Of a DNA stretch of 64,000 nucleotides, positions 50,057-60,409 are shown in pieces. A program made the translations under genes and the position numbers. Every line of letters begins with the position of its first letter. Within the stretch, counting starts at the first letter, position 1. The notes under the pieces were generated by a model, which was not told the DNA's origin, ran no database searches, and was given only the letters and a program-made list of their open reading frames with translations. This stretch comes from Prescottella sp. R16. Its GTDB lineage: Bacteria > Actinomycetota > Actinomycetes > Mycobacteriales > Mycobacteriaceae. The stretch covers positions 3,410,001 through 3,474,000 of the forward strand of contig NZ_CP130943.1 in assembly GCF_030656875.1 (NCBI RefSeq). Reading direction: 5' to 3'.

Positions 50057-51382
50057 ATGAGCACGAGCACTGGAAGCTTCTCCGACCAGCTTCACGACCT
50101 GTGGCGGACCCGCCCGCTACGCCTGCCGCAGCAAGGGCACGTCGCGGGTGTCGCAGCCGGTATCGGGCAGCGCTACCGCGTCGATCCCGTTCTCGTGCGG
50201 GTCGCGTTCGTGGTGTCGGCGCTCTTCGGCGGCTCCGGCATCATCCTGTACCTCGCGGGCTGGCTGCTGCTGAGCAAGCCGGGCGACCAGGTGTCGCCGG
50301 CCGAATCGCTCCTCGGCCGCGGCACGTCGTCGCAGTCGAGCACCAAGACCGTCGTGTTGCTCGTCGCCCTCGCGATCGCGCTGAGCACGATCGGCCCGAT
50401 CGGATTCGGGATGGGCGGCTCGGTCGTCCTCGGCTTCGCGCTCATGCTCGGCGGCCTGTGGCTGCTGTACCAGCGGCAACCCGTCCCACCCGAGCTGCCG
50501 GCGCATCTCGCGCAGCCGGTACCCGGCTCCTGGACCGGCGCCTTCCAGCCGTTCCCGAACTTCCAGACCACCCAGACGTCCCAGACGTCCGGCACCACCG
50601 GGCCGCCCGCGTACAGCCCGTACACCCGGCTGCCCGACCACTACGAACCCGACACCGCACCCGACGCCACGACTGCGTCCGGCACCGACCGGACCGATCC
50701 GACGCCGCCCGCGTGGGATCCGCTCGGCGTCGCCCCGTTCGCGTGGGACCTGCCCGAACCCGCCCGCACACCCGAGCCACCCGCGGAACTGCCCCGCACA
50801 CCGCGGACCCGCTTCACGTCCGTCGTCCTCGGCCTCGCCGTCCTGGCCGCGGCCACCGCGACCGGCGTGTGGGCCGCGACCGGCGCCGAATGGCTGACCC
50901 CCGCCCGGATCGGTGGTATCGCCCTCGCCGTCATCGGTGCCGGACTGCTCGTCGGCGCATTCCTGCGACGCGGCTACGGACTGCTCGTGGTGGGATTCCC
51001 GCTCGCCGGATTCGTGGTCCTCGCCTCGATCGTCGGACCCGTGCACTGGGACTCGACGACAATCGGCGAACACACCTGGACGCCGCGGTCGATGGCCGAA
51101 CTCGACGCCGCCTACACGGGCACCCTCGGCGACTTCACCCTCGACCTGCGGAACCTCGAGCTCACCGAGAACCGGGACGTGAGCATCGACGGCAAGATCG
51201 GCAACTACGCGGTGATCGTGCCGGCGAACATGAACGTCGAGACCGACTGCTCCATCTGGGCAGGGAACATCGACTGCATCGGCGCCGGCGCGGTCGACGG
51301 CGGCGCGGACGGCACCGCCGGACCGGTCCTGAACCTGAAGGTCGACAACAAGTTGGGGGAAGTGAGGGTCTACCGTGGCTGA
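50057..51382 (+). CDS. PspC-domain membrane protein, LiaF-like
   Basis: A 441-residue protein with a PspC domain at residues 18-80 (PLRLPQQGHVAGVAAGIGQRY), a second pair of membrane helices near 95-135, a long Pro/Thr-rich cytoplasmic or external linker (140-255), three more helices (255-330), and a beta-rich C-terminal domain ending VDNKLGEVRVYRG. The last part resembles the LiaF/DUF2154-type domain. With the divergent kinase and regulator it forms a LiaFSR-like set. The ATG at 50057 was used; 50048 is possible. An open frame runs far upstream but overlaps the kinase on the other strand. Confidence 0.8.
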   Translation: MSTSTGSFSDQLHDLWRTRPLRLPQQGHVAGVAAGIGQRYRVDPVLVRVAFVVSALFGGSGIILYLAGWLLLSKPGDQVSPAESLLGRGTSSQSSTKTVVLLVALAIALSTIGPIGFGMGGSVVLGFALMLGGLWLLYQRQPVPPELPAHLAQPVPGSWTGAFQPFPNFQTTQTSQTSGTTGPPAYSPYTRLPDHYEPDTAPDATTASGTDRTDPTPPAWDPLGVAPFAWDLPEPARTPEPPAELPRTPRTRFTSVVLGLAVLAAATATGVWAATGAEWLTPARIGGIALAVIGAGLLVGAFLRRGYGLLVVGFPLAGFVVLASIVGPVHWDSTTIGEHTWTPRSMAELDAAYTGTLGDFTLDLRNLELTENRDVSIDGKIGNYAVIVPANMNVETDCSIWAGNIDCIGAGAVDGGADGTAGPVLNLKVDNKLGEVRVYRG

Positions 51383-51629
51383 ATTCGCCGACAACCCGGA
51401 CACCACCGGTGACGACACCGACGAGACGTCCGCACCCCGCCGGTCCCGGTGGCCGTCGATCGGACTGCTCGTCGCCGGCCTGGCAGCGCTGCTCGTCAGC
51501 GGGTGGGCCCTGATCGGACCGTTCCCCCTCGACCCCCTCGGACACGTCGGGTTCCGGTGGCTGTTCGTCGCCGTCGCCGTCCTGATCGGCGCGAGCCTGG
51601 TGTTCTCCCCGGCCCGCCGCAAACGGTGA
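51375..51629 (+). CDS. Small membrane protein coupled to the PspC protein
   Basis: An 84-residue protein with an acidic start (DNPDTTGDDTDETS) and two hydrophobic helices (IGLLVAGLAALLVSGWALIG and WLFVAVAVLIGASLVF), ending in a basic tail ARRKR. The GTG start lies 8 bases inside the PspC gene, so translation is coupled. It has no recognisable family, but it probably assists the PspC protein in the membrane. Confidence 0.7.
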   Translation: MAEFADNPDTTGDDTDETSAPRRSRWPSIGLLVAGLAALLVSGWALIGPFPLDPLGHVGFRWLFVAVAVLIGASLVFSPARRKR

Positions 51630-51641
51630 GCCTCCCGTGAA

Positions 51642-51680
51642 CGACTGTGCCCCCGACCTTTCCGGTCGGGGGCACAGTCG
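51642..51680. terminator. 17-bp hairpin between convergent genes
   Basis: The arms 51642-51658 and 51664-51680 are perfectly complementary around TTTCC. It lies between the small membrane gene and the end of guaA, so it serves both strands. Confidence 0.85.
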
Positions 51681-51696
51681 TCGGGTCAGGTGGGAA

Positions 51697-53268
51697 TCAC
51701 TCCCACTCGATCGTTCCCGGCGGCTTGCTGGTGACGTCGAGCACGACGCGGTTGACGTCGGCGACCTCGTTGGTGATGCGGGTGGAGATGCGCTCGAGCG
51801 TCTCGTACGGCAGCCGCGTCCAGTCCGCCGTCATCGCGTCCTCGCTGGAGACGGGGCGCAGCACGATCGGGTGACCGTAGGTGCGGCCGTCGCCCTGGAC
51901 ACCGACGCTGCGGACGTCCGCGAGCAGCACGACGGGGCACTGCCAGATCTGGCCGTCCAGGCCCGCGGCGGTGAGCTCCTCACGGGCGATCGAATCCGCG
52001 TGCCGCAGAATCTCGAGACGCTCCTGCGTGACCTCGCCGATGATGCGGATGCCCAGGCCGGGGCCGGGGAACGGCTGGCGTCCGACGATCTCCTCGGGCA
52101 GACCCAGTTCGCGGCCGACGGCCCGAACCTCGTCCTTGAACAGCAGGCGCAGCGGCTCGACCAGCTTGAACTGCAGATCCTCGGGCAGGCCGCCCACGTT
52201 GTGGTGACTCTTGATGTTGGCGGTGCCGGTGCCGCCGCCGGACTCGACGACGTCCGGGTACAGCGTGCCCTGGACGAGGAAGTCGACGGTCTCGCCGTGC
52301 GCGGCGGACTCACCGAGCACCTCGGACACCGCACCCTCGAAGCTGCGGATGAACTCGCGGCCGATGATCTTGCGCTTGGTCTCCGGATCGGAGACGCCGG
52401 CCAGCTCACGCAGGAACGTCTCGGACGCGTCGACCGTGATCAGGCGGGCACCGGTCGCGGCGACGAAGTCCTTCTCGACCTGCTGCCGCTCACCGGCACG
52501 CATCAGGCCGTGGTCGACGAACACGCACGTGAGGCGGTCGCCGATCGCGCGCTGCACCAGTGCGGCCGCGACCGCGGAGTCGACGCCACCGGACAGGCCG
52601 CAGATGGCCTTGCCGTCGCCGACCTGCTCCCGGACCTGCTCGATGAGCGACTCGGCGATGTTCGCGGCCGTCCACGCTCCGGGGATACCCGCGATCTCGT
52701 GCAGGAAGCGGCTGAGGACCTGCTGGCCGTGCGGCGAATGCAGCACCTCCGGGTGGTACTGGACACCGGCGAGCTTGCGGGCCCGGTCCTCGAACGCGGC
52801 GACCGGCGCACCCGCGCTGGACGCCGTCACCTCGAAGCCCTCCGGCGCGGCGGTGACGCCGTCGCCGTGGCTCATCCACACCGGCTGGGTGGCGGGCAGA
52901 CCGTCGTGCAGGACACCGCCCGTGACGGTGATCTCGGTGCGGCCGTACTCCCGACCGCCGGTGTGCGCGACGGTACCGCCGAGGGCGTTCGCCATCGCCT
53001 GGAAGCCGTAGCAGATACCGAAGACCGGGACGCCCAGGTCGAACAGGGCGGCGTCGAGCTGCGGCGCACCCTCCTCGTACACGCTCGAGGGCCCACCCGA
53101 CAGGACGACCGCGAGCGGCTTCTTGGCCGCGATCTCCTCGACGGTCGTGGTGTGCGGCACCACTTCCGAATACACCTTCGCCTCACGTACGCGGCGCGCG
53201 ATCAGCTGCGCGTACTGGGCTCCGAAGTCGACTACGAGAACCGGCCTGTCCTGCTGGGTTTCTGACAC
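51697..53268 (-). CDS. guaA: GMP synthase (glutamine-hydrolysing)
   Basis: A 523-residue enzyme that aminates XMP to GMP. The N-terminal class I amidotransferase has [12 protein letters not shown], the catalytic Cys in [11 protein letters not shown] and the His/Glu in YHPEVLHSP. The ATP pyrophosphatase domain starts [14 protein letters not shown]. The C-terminal dimer domain has [12 protein letters not shown]. The GTG at 53268 is preceded by TAGACT 6 bases upstream, so it is probably leaderless. It lies near guaB3 and guaB, the preceding steps of guanine nucleotide synthesis. Confidence 0.96.
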   Translation of the reverse strand: MSETQQDRPVLVVDFGAQYAQLIARRVREAKVYSEVVPHTTTVEEIAAKKPLAVVLSGGPSSVYEEGAPQLDAALFDLGVPVFGICYGFQAMANALGGTVAHTGGREYGRTEITVTGGVLHDGLPATQPVWMSHGDGVTAAPEGFEVTASSAGAPVAAFEDRARKLAGVQYHPEVLHSPHGQQVLSRFLHEIAGIPGAWTAANIAESLIEQVREQVGDGKAICGLSGGVDSAVAAALVQRAIGDRLTCVFVDHGLMRAGERQQVEKDFVAATGARLITVDASETFLRELAGVSDPETKRKIIGREFIRSFEGAVSEVLGESAAHGETVDFLVQGTLYPDVVESGGGTGTANIKSHHNVGGLPEDLQFKLVEPLRLLFKDEVRAVGRELGLPEEIVGRQPFPGPGLGIRIIGEVTQERLEILRHADSIAREELTAAGLDGQIWQCPVVLLADVRSVGVQGDGRTYGHPIVLRPVSSEDAMTADWTRLPYETLERISTRITNEVADVNRVVLDVTSKPPGTIEWE

Positions 53269-53274
53269 CCGGAC

Positions 53275-53280
53275 AGTCTA
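53275..53280 (-). promoter_or_regulatory. guaA: Leaderless -10 box for guaA
   Basis: TAGACT on the minus strand is 6 bases before the guaA GTG start. Confidence 0.6.
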
Positions 53281-53309
53281 ATATGCACAGCCCCGCCGAT
53301 CGCCCGCAC

Positions 53310-55058
53310 CTACGCGACGCCGCTGTCGGCTTCGTCACCGGACGCGGCACCGCGGATCTCGACGATCGGCAGCGTCAACGCCGCCGGCGCTCCCGCGGGG
53401 ACCACCGGATTCTTCGGGGCGACCCGATCGAGCCGCCGATACGGCGCCCCCTGCTCGGGGCGGGTGTCCTCTTCGCCCTTGTTCGGCCACAGCGACGCCG
53501 CCCGCTCGGCCTGCGCACTGATCGTCAGCGACGGGTTCACCCCGAGATTCGCCGACACCGCGGCCCCGTCGACGACGCTGAGCGTCGGATACCCGTACAC
53601 CCGGTGGTAGGGGTCGATGACGCCGTGACCCGCGTCCGAACCGATGACGGCACCACCGAGGAAGTGCGCGGTGAGTGGAATGTTGAACACCTCTCCCCAC
53701 GTGCCGCCCGCGACCCCGTCGATCTTGTCGGCAATCCGGCGGGTGGCCTCGTTACCGACCGGGATCCACGTCGGGTTCGGCTCCCCGTGGCCCTGCTTGC
53801 TGGTGACCTTCCGGCGGCCGAGGACACCGCGCTTGGTGTACGTAGTGATCGAGTTGTCCAGGTTCTGCATGACGAGCGCAATGATCGTGCGTTCGCTCCA
53901 GTCCTTCACCGAAAGCATCCGGAGCATCTGCACCGGATTGCGCGCGATCGTGCCGAGCAGCTTCACCCAGCGCGGGGTGGAGCCGCCGCCGTCCGTCATG
54001 AGCGTCTGCAACAGGCCCATCGCATTGGAACCCTTGCCGTAGCGGACCGGTTCGATGTGCGTGTCGGACGTCGGGTGGAACGACGACGTGATCGCGACCC
54101 CGTGGGTGAGGTCCATCGCCGGATCGACCTTCATCTTCCCGGCGCCCACGATGGACTCGGAGTTGGTGCGGGTGAGTTCGCCCAACCGGTCGGACAGCTT
54201 CGGCAGCGCGCCGGTGTCCTTCATCTTGTGCAGCAGGTGCTGGGTGCCCCACGTGCCGGCCGCGACGACGACGTGCTGCGCGGTGTACGTCTTGCGATTC
54301 TTGCGAACCTTCGCGCCGGTGCGGTGGGTCTCGACCTCCCACGTCCCGTCCGGAGCCTGCCGCAGCGACTCGACGGTCGTCATCGGCGTGATCGTCGCGC
54401 CCGCTTTCTCGGCGAGACCGAGATAGTTCTTGATCAGCGTGTTCTTGGCGCCGTGCCGGCACCCGGTCATGCACTCACCGCACTCGATGCAGCCCGTGCG
54501 CGAGGGGCCCGCCCCGCCGAAGTACGGGTCGTCGACGGTCTTGCCGGGCTCACCGAAGAACACCCCGACCGGCGTCTGGATGAACGTGTCCCCCACACCC
54601 ATGTCCTCGGCAACCGACTTGATCACCTCGTCGGCGGGCGTCATGTGCGGGTTCTGCACCACCCCGAGCATCTTGCGGGCCTGCTCGTAGTGCGGGGTGA
54701 GTTCGGCGTCCCAGTCGGTGATGTCCCGCCACTGCGGATCCTGGAAGAACGACGCCGGAGGCTTGTACAGGGTGTTGGCGTAGTTGAGGGAACCACCGCC
54801 GACCCCGGCGCCGGCGAGGATCAGGACGTCCCGCAGCAGATGGACCCGCTGGATGCCGTAACACCCTAGCGCCGGCGCCCACAGGAACCGTTTCAGGTCC
54901 CACGACGTCTTCGCGAAGTCGGCGTCGGCGTAGCGGCGGCCCGCCTCGAGCACCCCGACCTTGTAGCCCTTCTCGACCAGCCGGAGCGCGGTGACGCTAC
55001 CACCGAATCCCGAGCCGACGACGAGCACGTCGTAGTCGGTTGCACGCTGCTTGCCCAT
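53310..55058 (-). CDS. choD: GMC-family oxidoreductase, ChoD-like
   Basis: A 582-residue FAD protein of the glucose-methanol-choline family. The FAD fold is DVLVVGSGFGGSVTALRL. The block AGAGVGGGSLNYANTL contacts FAD. The cysteine-rich GCIECGECMTGCRHGAKNT is like the Fe-S-type stretch of the ChoD branch. The C-terminal GGAVIGSDAGHGVID and VNPSLTISAQAER are conserved. Mycobacterial choD (Rv3409c) sits at this same place next to guaB3 and is called a cholesterol oxidase, though that activity is debated. The ATG at 55058 has a GGAGG site at 9 bases. Confidence 0.85.
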   Translation of the reverse strand: MGKQRATDYDVLVVGSGFGGSVTALRLVEKGYKVGVLEAGRRYADADFAKTSWDLKRFLWAPALGCYGIQRVHLLRDVLILAGAGVGGGSLNYANTLYKPPASFFQDPQWRDITDWDAELTPHYEQARKMLGVVQNPHMTPADEVIKSVAEDMGVGDTFIQTPVGVFFGEPGKTVDDPYFGGAGPSRTGCIECGECMTGCRHGAKNTLIKNYLGLAEKAGATITPMTTVESLRQAPDGTWEVETHRTGAKVRKNRKTYTAQHVVVAAGTWGTQHLLHKMKDTGALPKLSDRLGELTRTNSESIVGAGKMKVDPAMDLTHGVAITSSFHPTSDTHIEPVRYGKGSNAMGLLQTLMTDGGGSTPRWVKLLGTIARNPVQMLRMLSVKDWSERTIIALVMQNLDNSITTYTKRGVLGRRKVTSKQGHGEPNPTWIPVGNEATRRIADKIDGVAGGTWGEVFNIPLTAHFLGGAVIGSDAGHGVIDPYHRVYGYPTLSVVDGAAVSANLGVNPSLTISAQAERAASLWPNKGEEDTRPEQGAPYRRLDRVAPKNPVVPAGAPAALTLPIVEIRGAASGDEADSGVA

Positions 55059-55108
55059 GTGTGACACCTCCACCGGAGAAACCGGATCTGTTACCCGTCA
55101 GTATGCCG

Positions 55109-55136
55109 CACCCGTGTGACACCGAACACACGGGTG
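55109..55136 (-). promoter_or_regulatory. 10-bp inverted repeat upstream of choD
   Basis: CACCCGTGTG-N8-CACACGGGTG is a perfect inverted repeat centred about 65 bases ahead of the choD start. Its length and spacing are typical of a dimeric repressor site. It does not look like the KstR motif as I remember it. Confidence 0.55.
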
Positions 55137-55188
55137 ACTATGACCGTAACTCGCAGTCCCACAAAAGTTCACGGTACCCCCAGAAATG

Positions 55189-55249
55189 CCTGTGGCCGAA
55201 TGTCACATCGGTTCAGTTCGACTGAACGCGTGTGACATTCGGCCACAGG
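55189..55249 (-). terminator. Long two-tier hairpin after guaB3
   Basis: A perfect 19-bp outer stem (55189-55207 with 55231-55249) encloses a 3-by-3 internal loop and an inner 6-bp stem GTTCAG/CTGAAC with a 5-base loop. It starts 12 bases after the guaB3 stop and most likely ends that transcript. Confidence 0.75.
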
Positions 55250-55261
55250 GAAGGACAGGGA

Positions 55262-56401
55262 TCAACCGCGAACGTTCAGGCCGACCTTCTGGAACTCCTT
55301 GAGATCCGAGTAACCCGACTTCGCCATCGAGCGGCGGAGGCCACCGACGACGTTGAGGGAACCGTACGGGTCGTCCGACGGACCGCCGAGGACCTGCGCG
55401 AGGCTCGGACGCTCACCGAACGCCACCGGCAGCAGCGTGCCGCGCGGCATCGACGGGTGCGCGGCCGCGGACGGCCAGTACCAGCCGCCGCCGGGCGCCT
55501 CCTGCGCGACGGCGAGCGGTGCACCGAGCATCGCCGCGTCGGCACCGCACGCGATGGCCTTCGCGAAGTCGCCCGAGGTGGTGATGTCGCCGTCCGCGAT
55601 GACGTGCACGTAGCGGCCGCCGGTCTCGTCGAGGTAGTCGCGACGGGCCGCGGCCGCATCGGCGATCGCGGTGGCCATCGGCACCCCGATACCGAGAACC
55701 TCACGGGTGGTGGTGGCGCCCTCGGCCGAGCCGTAGCCGACGATCACACCGGCCGCACCGGTCCGCATCAGATGCAGCGCGGTGCGGTGGTCGCTGACGC
55801 CGCCGGCGATGACCGGAACGTCGAGCTCGGAGATGAACGTCTTGAGGTTCAGCGGCTCGCTCTCGCCGTGCGCGACGTGCTCGGCGGAAATGATCGTGCC
55901 GTGGACGACCAGCAGGTCGATCCCGGCCTTGACCAGTTCCGGGGTGAGCGCGCGAGCATTCTGCGGGCTCACCCGCACGGCCGTCGTGACACCGGCGTCC
56001 CGCACCTGCGCGACGGCCGCGGCCAGCAGTTCGGGCTGCAGCGGCGCCGCGTGCAGTTCCTGCAGGCGGGCGACCGCGGCGTCCGGGTCGACCTCCGTCT
56101 CCGCCAGCTCCGTCAGCTCGGCGAGCTTGGCCTCGACGTCGGCGTGCCGACCCCACAGGCCCTCACCGTTGATCACACCGAGACCACCGGCCTTGCCCAA
56201 CTCGATCGCGAACGCCGGGGACACCAGCGCATCGGTCGGGTGGGTGAGGACCGGGATGTCGAAGCGGTACGCATCGATCTGCCAGGCCGTCGACACCTCC
56301 TTGGAGGACCGGGTCCGGCGAGAGGGAACGATGTTGATGTCGTCCAACTCGTAGGTGCGTCGGGCAGTTCTGCCCATGCCGATTTCGACGAGGTCGCGCA
56401 C
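55262..56401 (-). CDS. guaB3: GuaB3-family IMP dehydrogenase-related protein
   Basis: A 379-residue TIM-barrel protein close to mycobacterial GuaB3: VEIGMGRTARRTYELDDINIVPSRR at the start, LNLKTFISELDVPVIAGG in the middle and SMAKSGYSDLKEFQKVGL at the end. It has no CBS domains. The loop GYGSAEGATTT replaces the GPGSICTTR of true IMP dehydrogenase, so the catalytic cysteine is missing. Relatives may act as GMP reductase or have a regulatory role. The start is the GTG at 56401. It lies 30 bases after guaB. Confidence 0.9.
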   Translation of the reverse strand: MRDLVEIGMGRTARRTYELDDINIVPSRRTRSSKEVSTAWQIDAYRFDIPVLTHPTDALVSPAFAIELGKAGGLGVINGEGLWGRHADVEAKLAELTELAETEVDPDAAVARLQELHAAPLQPELLAAAVAQVRDAGVTTAVRVSPQNARALTPELVKAGIDLLVVHGTIISAEHVAHGESEPLNLKTFISELDVPVIAGGVSDHRTALHLMRTGAAGVIVGYGSAEGATTTREVLGIGVPMATAIADAAAARRDYLDETGGRYVHVIADGDITTSGDFAKAIACGADAAMLGAPLAVAQEAPGGGWYWPSAAAHPSMPRGTLLPVAFGERPSLAQVLGGPSDDPYGSLNVVGGLRRSMAKSGYSDLKEFQKVGLNVRG

Positions 56402-56431
56402 GCGCGCCCCTTTCTCGATTGTGTTGTGTGC

Positions 56432-58172
<1,741 letters not shown>

Positions 58173-58577
58173 GTGCGCGATCAACTGCCTCCCGGCCTTC
58201 CGCCGGATCCTTTCGCCGGCGACCCCGCCGACCCGTCCGCTGCACTCGACGCGATCGAACCGGGCCAGCCGCTCGATCCTCACGAGCGCCTGGCTGTCGA
58301 AGAGGACCTCGCGGACCTCGCCGTGTACGAGGCCCTGTTGGGCCACCGCGGGATCCGCGGCCTGGTGGTGTGCTGCGAGGACTGCAACCAGGATCACTAC
58401 CACGACTGGGACATGCTGCGCGCGAACCTGCTCCAACTGCTGGTCGACGGCACCGTCCGCCCGCACGAGCCGGCCTACGATCCGTGTCCCGACGCCTACG
58501 TCACATGGGACTACTGCCGCGGCTACGCGGACGCGTCGATGAACGACGCACTGCACCGCGACGGATTCGACCTCTGA
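58173..58577 (+). CDS. DUF5319 protein (Rv3412-like)
   Basis: A 134-residue small soluble protein of unknown function found across Corynebacteriales. It has the Cys/His-rich centre VVCCEDCNQDHYHDWDMLRANLLQLL and a second cysteine-bearing part YDPCPDAYVTWDYCRGY. Four or more cysteines with histidines suggest a metal site, most likely zinc. The GTG start follows a TACCGT box by 6 bases. Rv3412 occupies the same place beside guaB and rsdA-sigD in M. tuberculosis. Confidence 0.82.
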   Translation: MRDQLPPGLPPDPFAGDPADPSAALDAIEPGQPLDPHERLAVEEDLADLAVYEALLGHRGIRGLVVCCEDCNQDHYHDWDMLRANLLQLLVDGTVRPHEPAYDPCPDAYVTWDYCRGYADASMNDALHRDGFDL

Positions 58578-58601
58578 CGTTTCCCGGGTAGCCCCCGCAC
58601 G

Positions 58602-58643
58602 ACGAATCGGGCCCGGCAGGATCTCCTGCCGGGCCCGATTCGT
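58602..58643. terminator. 20-bp hairpin between DUF5319 and rsdA
   Basis: ACGAATCGGG... at 58602-58621 pairs perfectly with 58624-58643 around a tiny loop. It separates two convergent genes and can work on both strands. Confidence 0.85.
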
Positions 58644-58677
58644 GTCGAGGTCACCCGGATCGGGGCGTACCGGGGTG

Positions 58678-59709
58678 TCAGCGCGTCGAGGGATCCAGCG
58701 ACCCCGAGCCGCCCCCGGTGGGACCACCGCTGGTGAGTTCCCCACCGGTGGCCTTGGTCGTCGACGTGGGCGACGGAGTGGAGGTCGCCGACGGGGTGGA
58801 GGTCGCCGGCACGGACGAACCGGACGTCGGAGTCGGGGTCGGTGTCGGGGTGCTCGGCTGCGGCGTCGAGGACTCCGCCGGTGACGTCGAGGGCGTTGTC
58901 GACGGCAGCTCCGAGTTCCCGGTGCTCGACAGGATGCTCGCCGACGGCGTCGACGACTCCGGTGCCGGGGTTCCGGACGGCTGATCCACCGTGGACGGTG
59001 TCGTCGCGGAAGGCGGGGTCGCCGGCGGGGTGGTCTGCAACTGCGTGAGGAGCCGCTGCCGCCAGCCGTTGAGTTCGTTCCGGGTACCGGCGTCGTTGAC
59101 GGCACTGGCCCGGGCTGCAGCGGAGTCGAGCCGGGCGCGGGCGGCGGTGGTGTCCCCCGTCGCGATGAGGCGTTCGGCCTCCTGCAGGTTGGAGGTGGTG
59201 TCGATCTTCGCGACGGTCGACGCGGCCTGCTGCGTGAACACGACCTGTTTGACGCTCCAGAGCGGGTCACCGGGTTCGGCGTTGTACGAGAAGACGGTCA
59301 TGCCGCCCATCGCGATCGCGACGACCGCAGCGGCCGCGGCGATCGGCCGGAGCAGTCGGAGCCCGGCGCGACCCGATCGGAATCCGGTCACGAGGGACCG
59401 ACGCCCCTCCGATGGCCGCCCGTCGAGTTCGCGGGCCTCGAGTTCCCGGTTCACCCGGGCCACGATGTCGTCGAGGTCGGGTTCGGCCGGCATCGGCTGC
59501 GCCACGATCTCGGCGCGCCAGTTCGCGAGCAGCGCCGCCACCTGGTACTCGTCGGGGTGTTCGGTCGTGACGGGATCACCGCTGACGATCGCGTCGATCA
59601 GTGCGTCGTCACGGCGGACCGCGGACACGTCGACCGGATCGTGGTTCGCGGCGAGATCGGCGTGGGGATCGCCCGGCTCTCCGTCGTGCCCCTCAGGCCC
59701 CCTGACCAT
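58678..59709 (-). CDS. rsdA: Anti-sigma-D factor RsdA
   Basis: A 343-residue membrane anti-sigma factor. The N-terminal cytoplasmic part (about 1-105) includes DDALIDAIVSGD, which should bind SigD. One membrane helix lies at about 120-140 (LRPIAAAAAVVAIAMGGMTVFS). The outside part has a helical domain (LWSVKQVVFTQQAAST) and a long Thr/Pro/Ser-rich tail ending in a Gly-rich stretch. The ATG at 59709 has AGGTGAG at good distance; a GTG at 59718 is possible. It overlaps the sigD end by 17 bases. In mycobacteria RsdA is removed by ClpP after phosphorylation by PknD. Confidence 0.88.
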   Translation of the reverse strand: MVRGPEGHDGEPGDPHADLAANHDPVDVSAVRRDDALIDAIVSGDPVTTEHPDEYQVAALLANWRAEIVAQPMPAEPDLDDIVARVNRELEARELDGRPSEGRRSLVTGFRSGRAGLRLLRPIAAAAAVVAIAMGGMTVFSYNAEPGDPLWSVKQVVFTQQAASTVAKIDTTSNLQEAERLIATGDTTAARARLDSAAARASAVNDAGTRNELNGWRQRLLTQLQTTPPATPPSATTPSTVDQPSGTPAPESSTPSASILSSTGNSELPSTTPSTSPAESSTPQPSTPTPTPTPTSGSSVPATSTPSATSTPSPTSTTKATGGELTSGGPTGGGSGSLDPSTR

Positions 59710-60280
59710 GTCTCTCACCTGCTCTCGTCACTTCCTTCTTCAACTTGGCGATGGCCCGGTGCTGGGCCACCCGCACCGCGCCCGCGGTGCTTCCCACTGC
59801 TGCCGCCGTCTCCTCCGCGGACAGTCCGACGACGAGTCGGAGGACGAGGATCTCGCGGTGCTTTTCCGAAAGCGTCTCCAGCAGCGCGTTCACCTGTCGG
59901 CTCGTCTCCGAGTTGAGTGCCCGGTCCTCGGGCCCGTCCTCGGCGGATACGACATCAGGTACTTCAGCTACTGGATCGGATTTGTTACGCGCTGCGTTTC
60001 GGTGGGCGTCGGCGACCTTGTGTGCGGCGATCCCGTACACGAAGGCCATGAACGGGCGGCCTTGGTCCTGGTAGCGCGGCAACGCTGTCATCACGGCCAG
60101 GCACACCTCCTGTGCCACATCGTCCGCGGACAGATTTCCGCGTTCCGCGGCACCCACTCTTGCTCGGCAGTAGCGCACGACCAAGGGACGAATACTCTGC
60201 AGGACGTGGGCCAAGGCGTTCCTGTCGCCCTGCGCTGCGGCAGCGACGACGGAGTTCAACTCCTCACCCGTGTTAGACAT
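59693..60280 (-). CDS. sigD: ECF RNA polymerase sigma factor SigD
   Basis: A 195-residue extracytoplasmic-function sigma factor. Region 2 has NLSADDVAQEVCLAVMTALPRYQDQGRPFMAFVYGIAAHKVADAHR, split here by eye into regions 2.2-2.4. Region 4 has LSEKHREILVLRLVVGLSAEETAAAVGSTAGAVRVAQHRAIAKL with its helix-turn-helix. Its anti-sigma factor follows directly in the same operon. The ATG at 60280 gives the normal length; the upstream extension is not needed. In mycobacteria SigD controls stationary-phase and ribosomal genes. Confidence 0.93.
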   Translation of the reverse strand: MSNTGEELNSVVAAAAQGDRNALAHVLQSIRPLVVRYCRARVGAAERGNLSADDVAQEVCLAVMTALPRYQDQGRPFMAFVYGIAAHKVADAHRNAARNKSDPVAEVPDVVSAEDGPEDRALNSETSRQVNALLETLSEKHREILVLRLVVGLSAEETAAAVGSTAGAVRVAQHRAIAKLKKEVTRAGERHGQGA

Positions 60281-60409
60281 CGTCAGAGCGATTCCTGGCG
60301 TTACAGTGGCACGTCCCCCCAGCCGGGTGTGCTTCCGCTTCACAGCGGAACGTCTGTAAGAGTAACGACCGTCCCCGACGCGACCACGCGCCGCGCGAAT
60401 ATCCGCTGG

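Noticed and set aside
53310..55058. Calling choD a proven cholesterol oxidase
   Set aside because: The sequence shows a GMC/FAD protein in the choD position, but the substrate cannot be read from it, and the activity of the mycobacterial protein is debated.
60296..60304. GTAACGCC upstream of sigD as a possible SigD-type -35 box for autoregulation
   Set aside because: A matching -10 box would fall at or inside the start codon, so the geometry does not fit.
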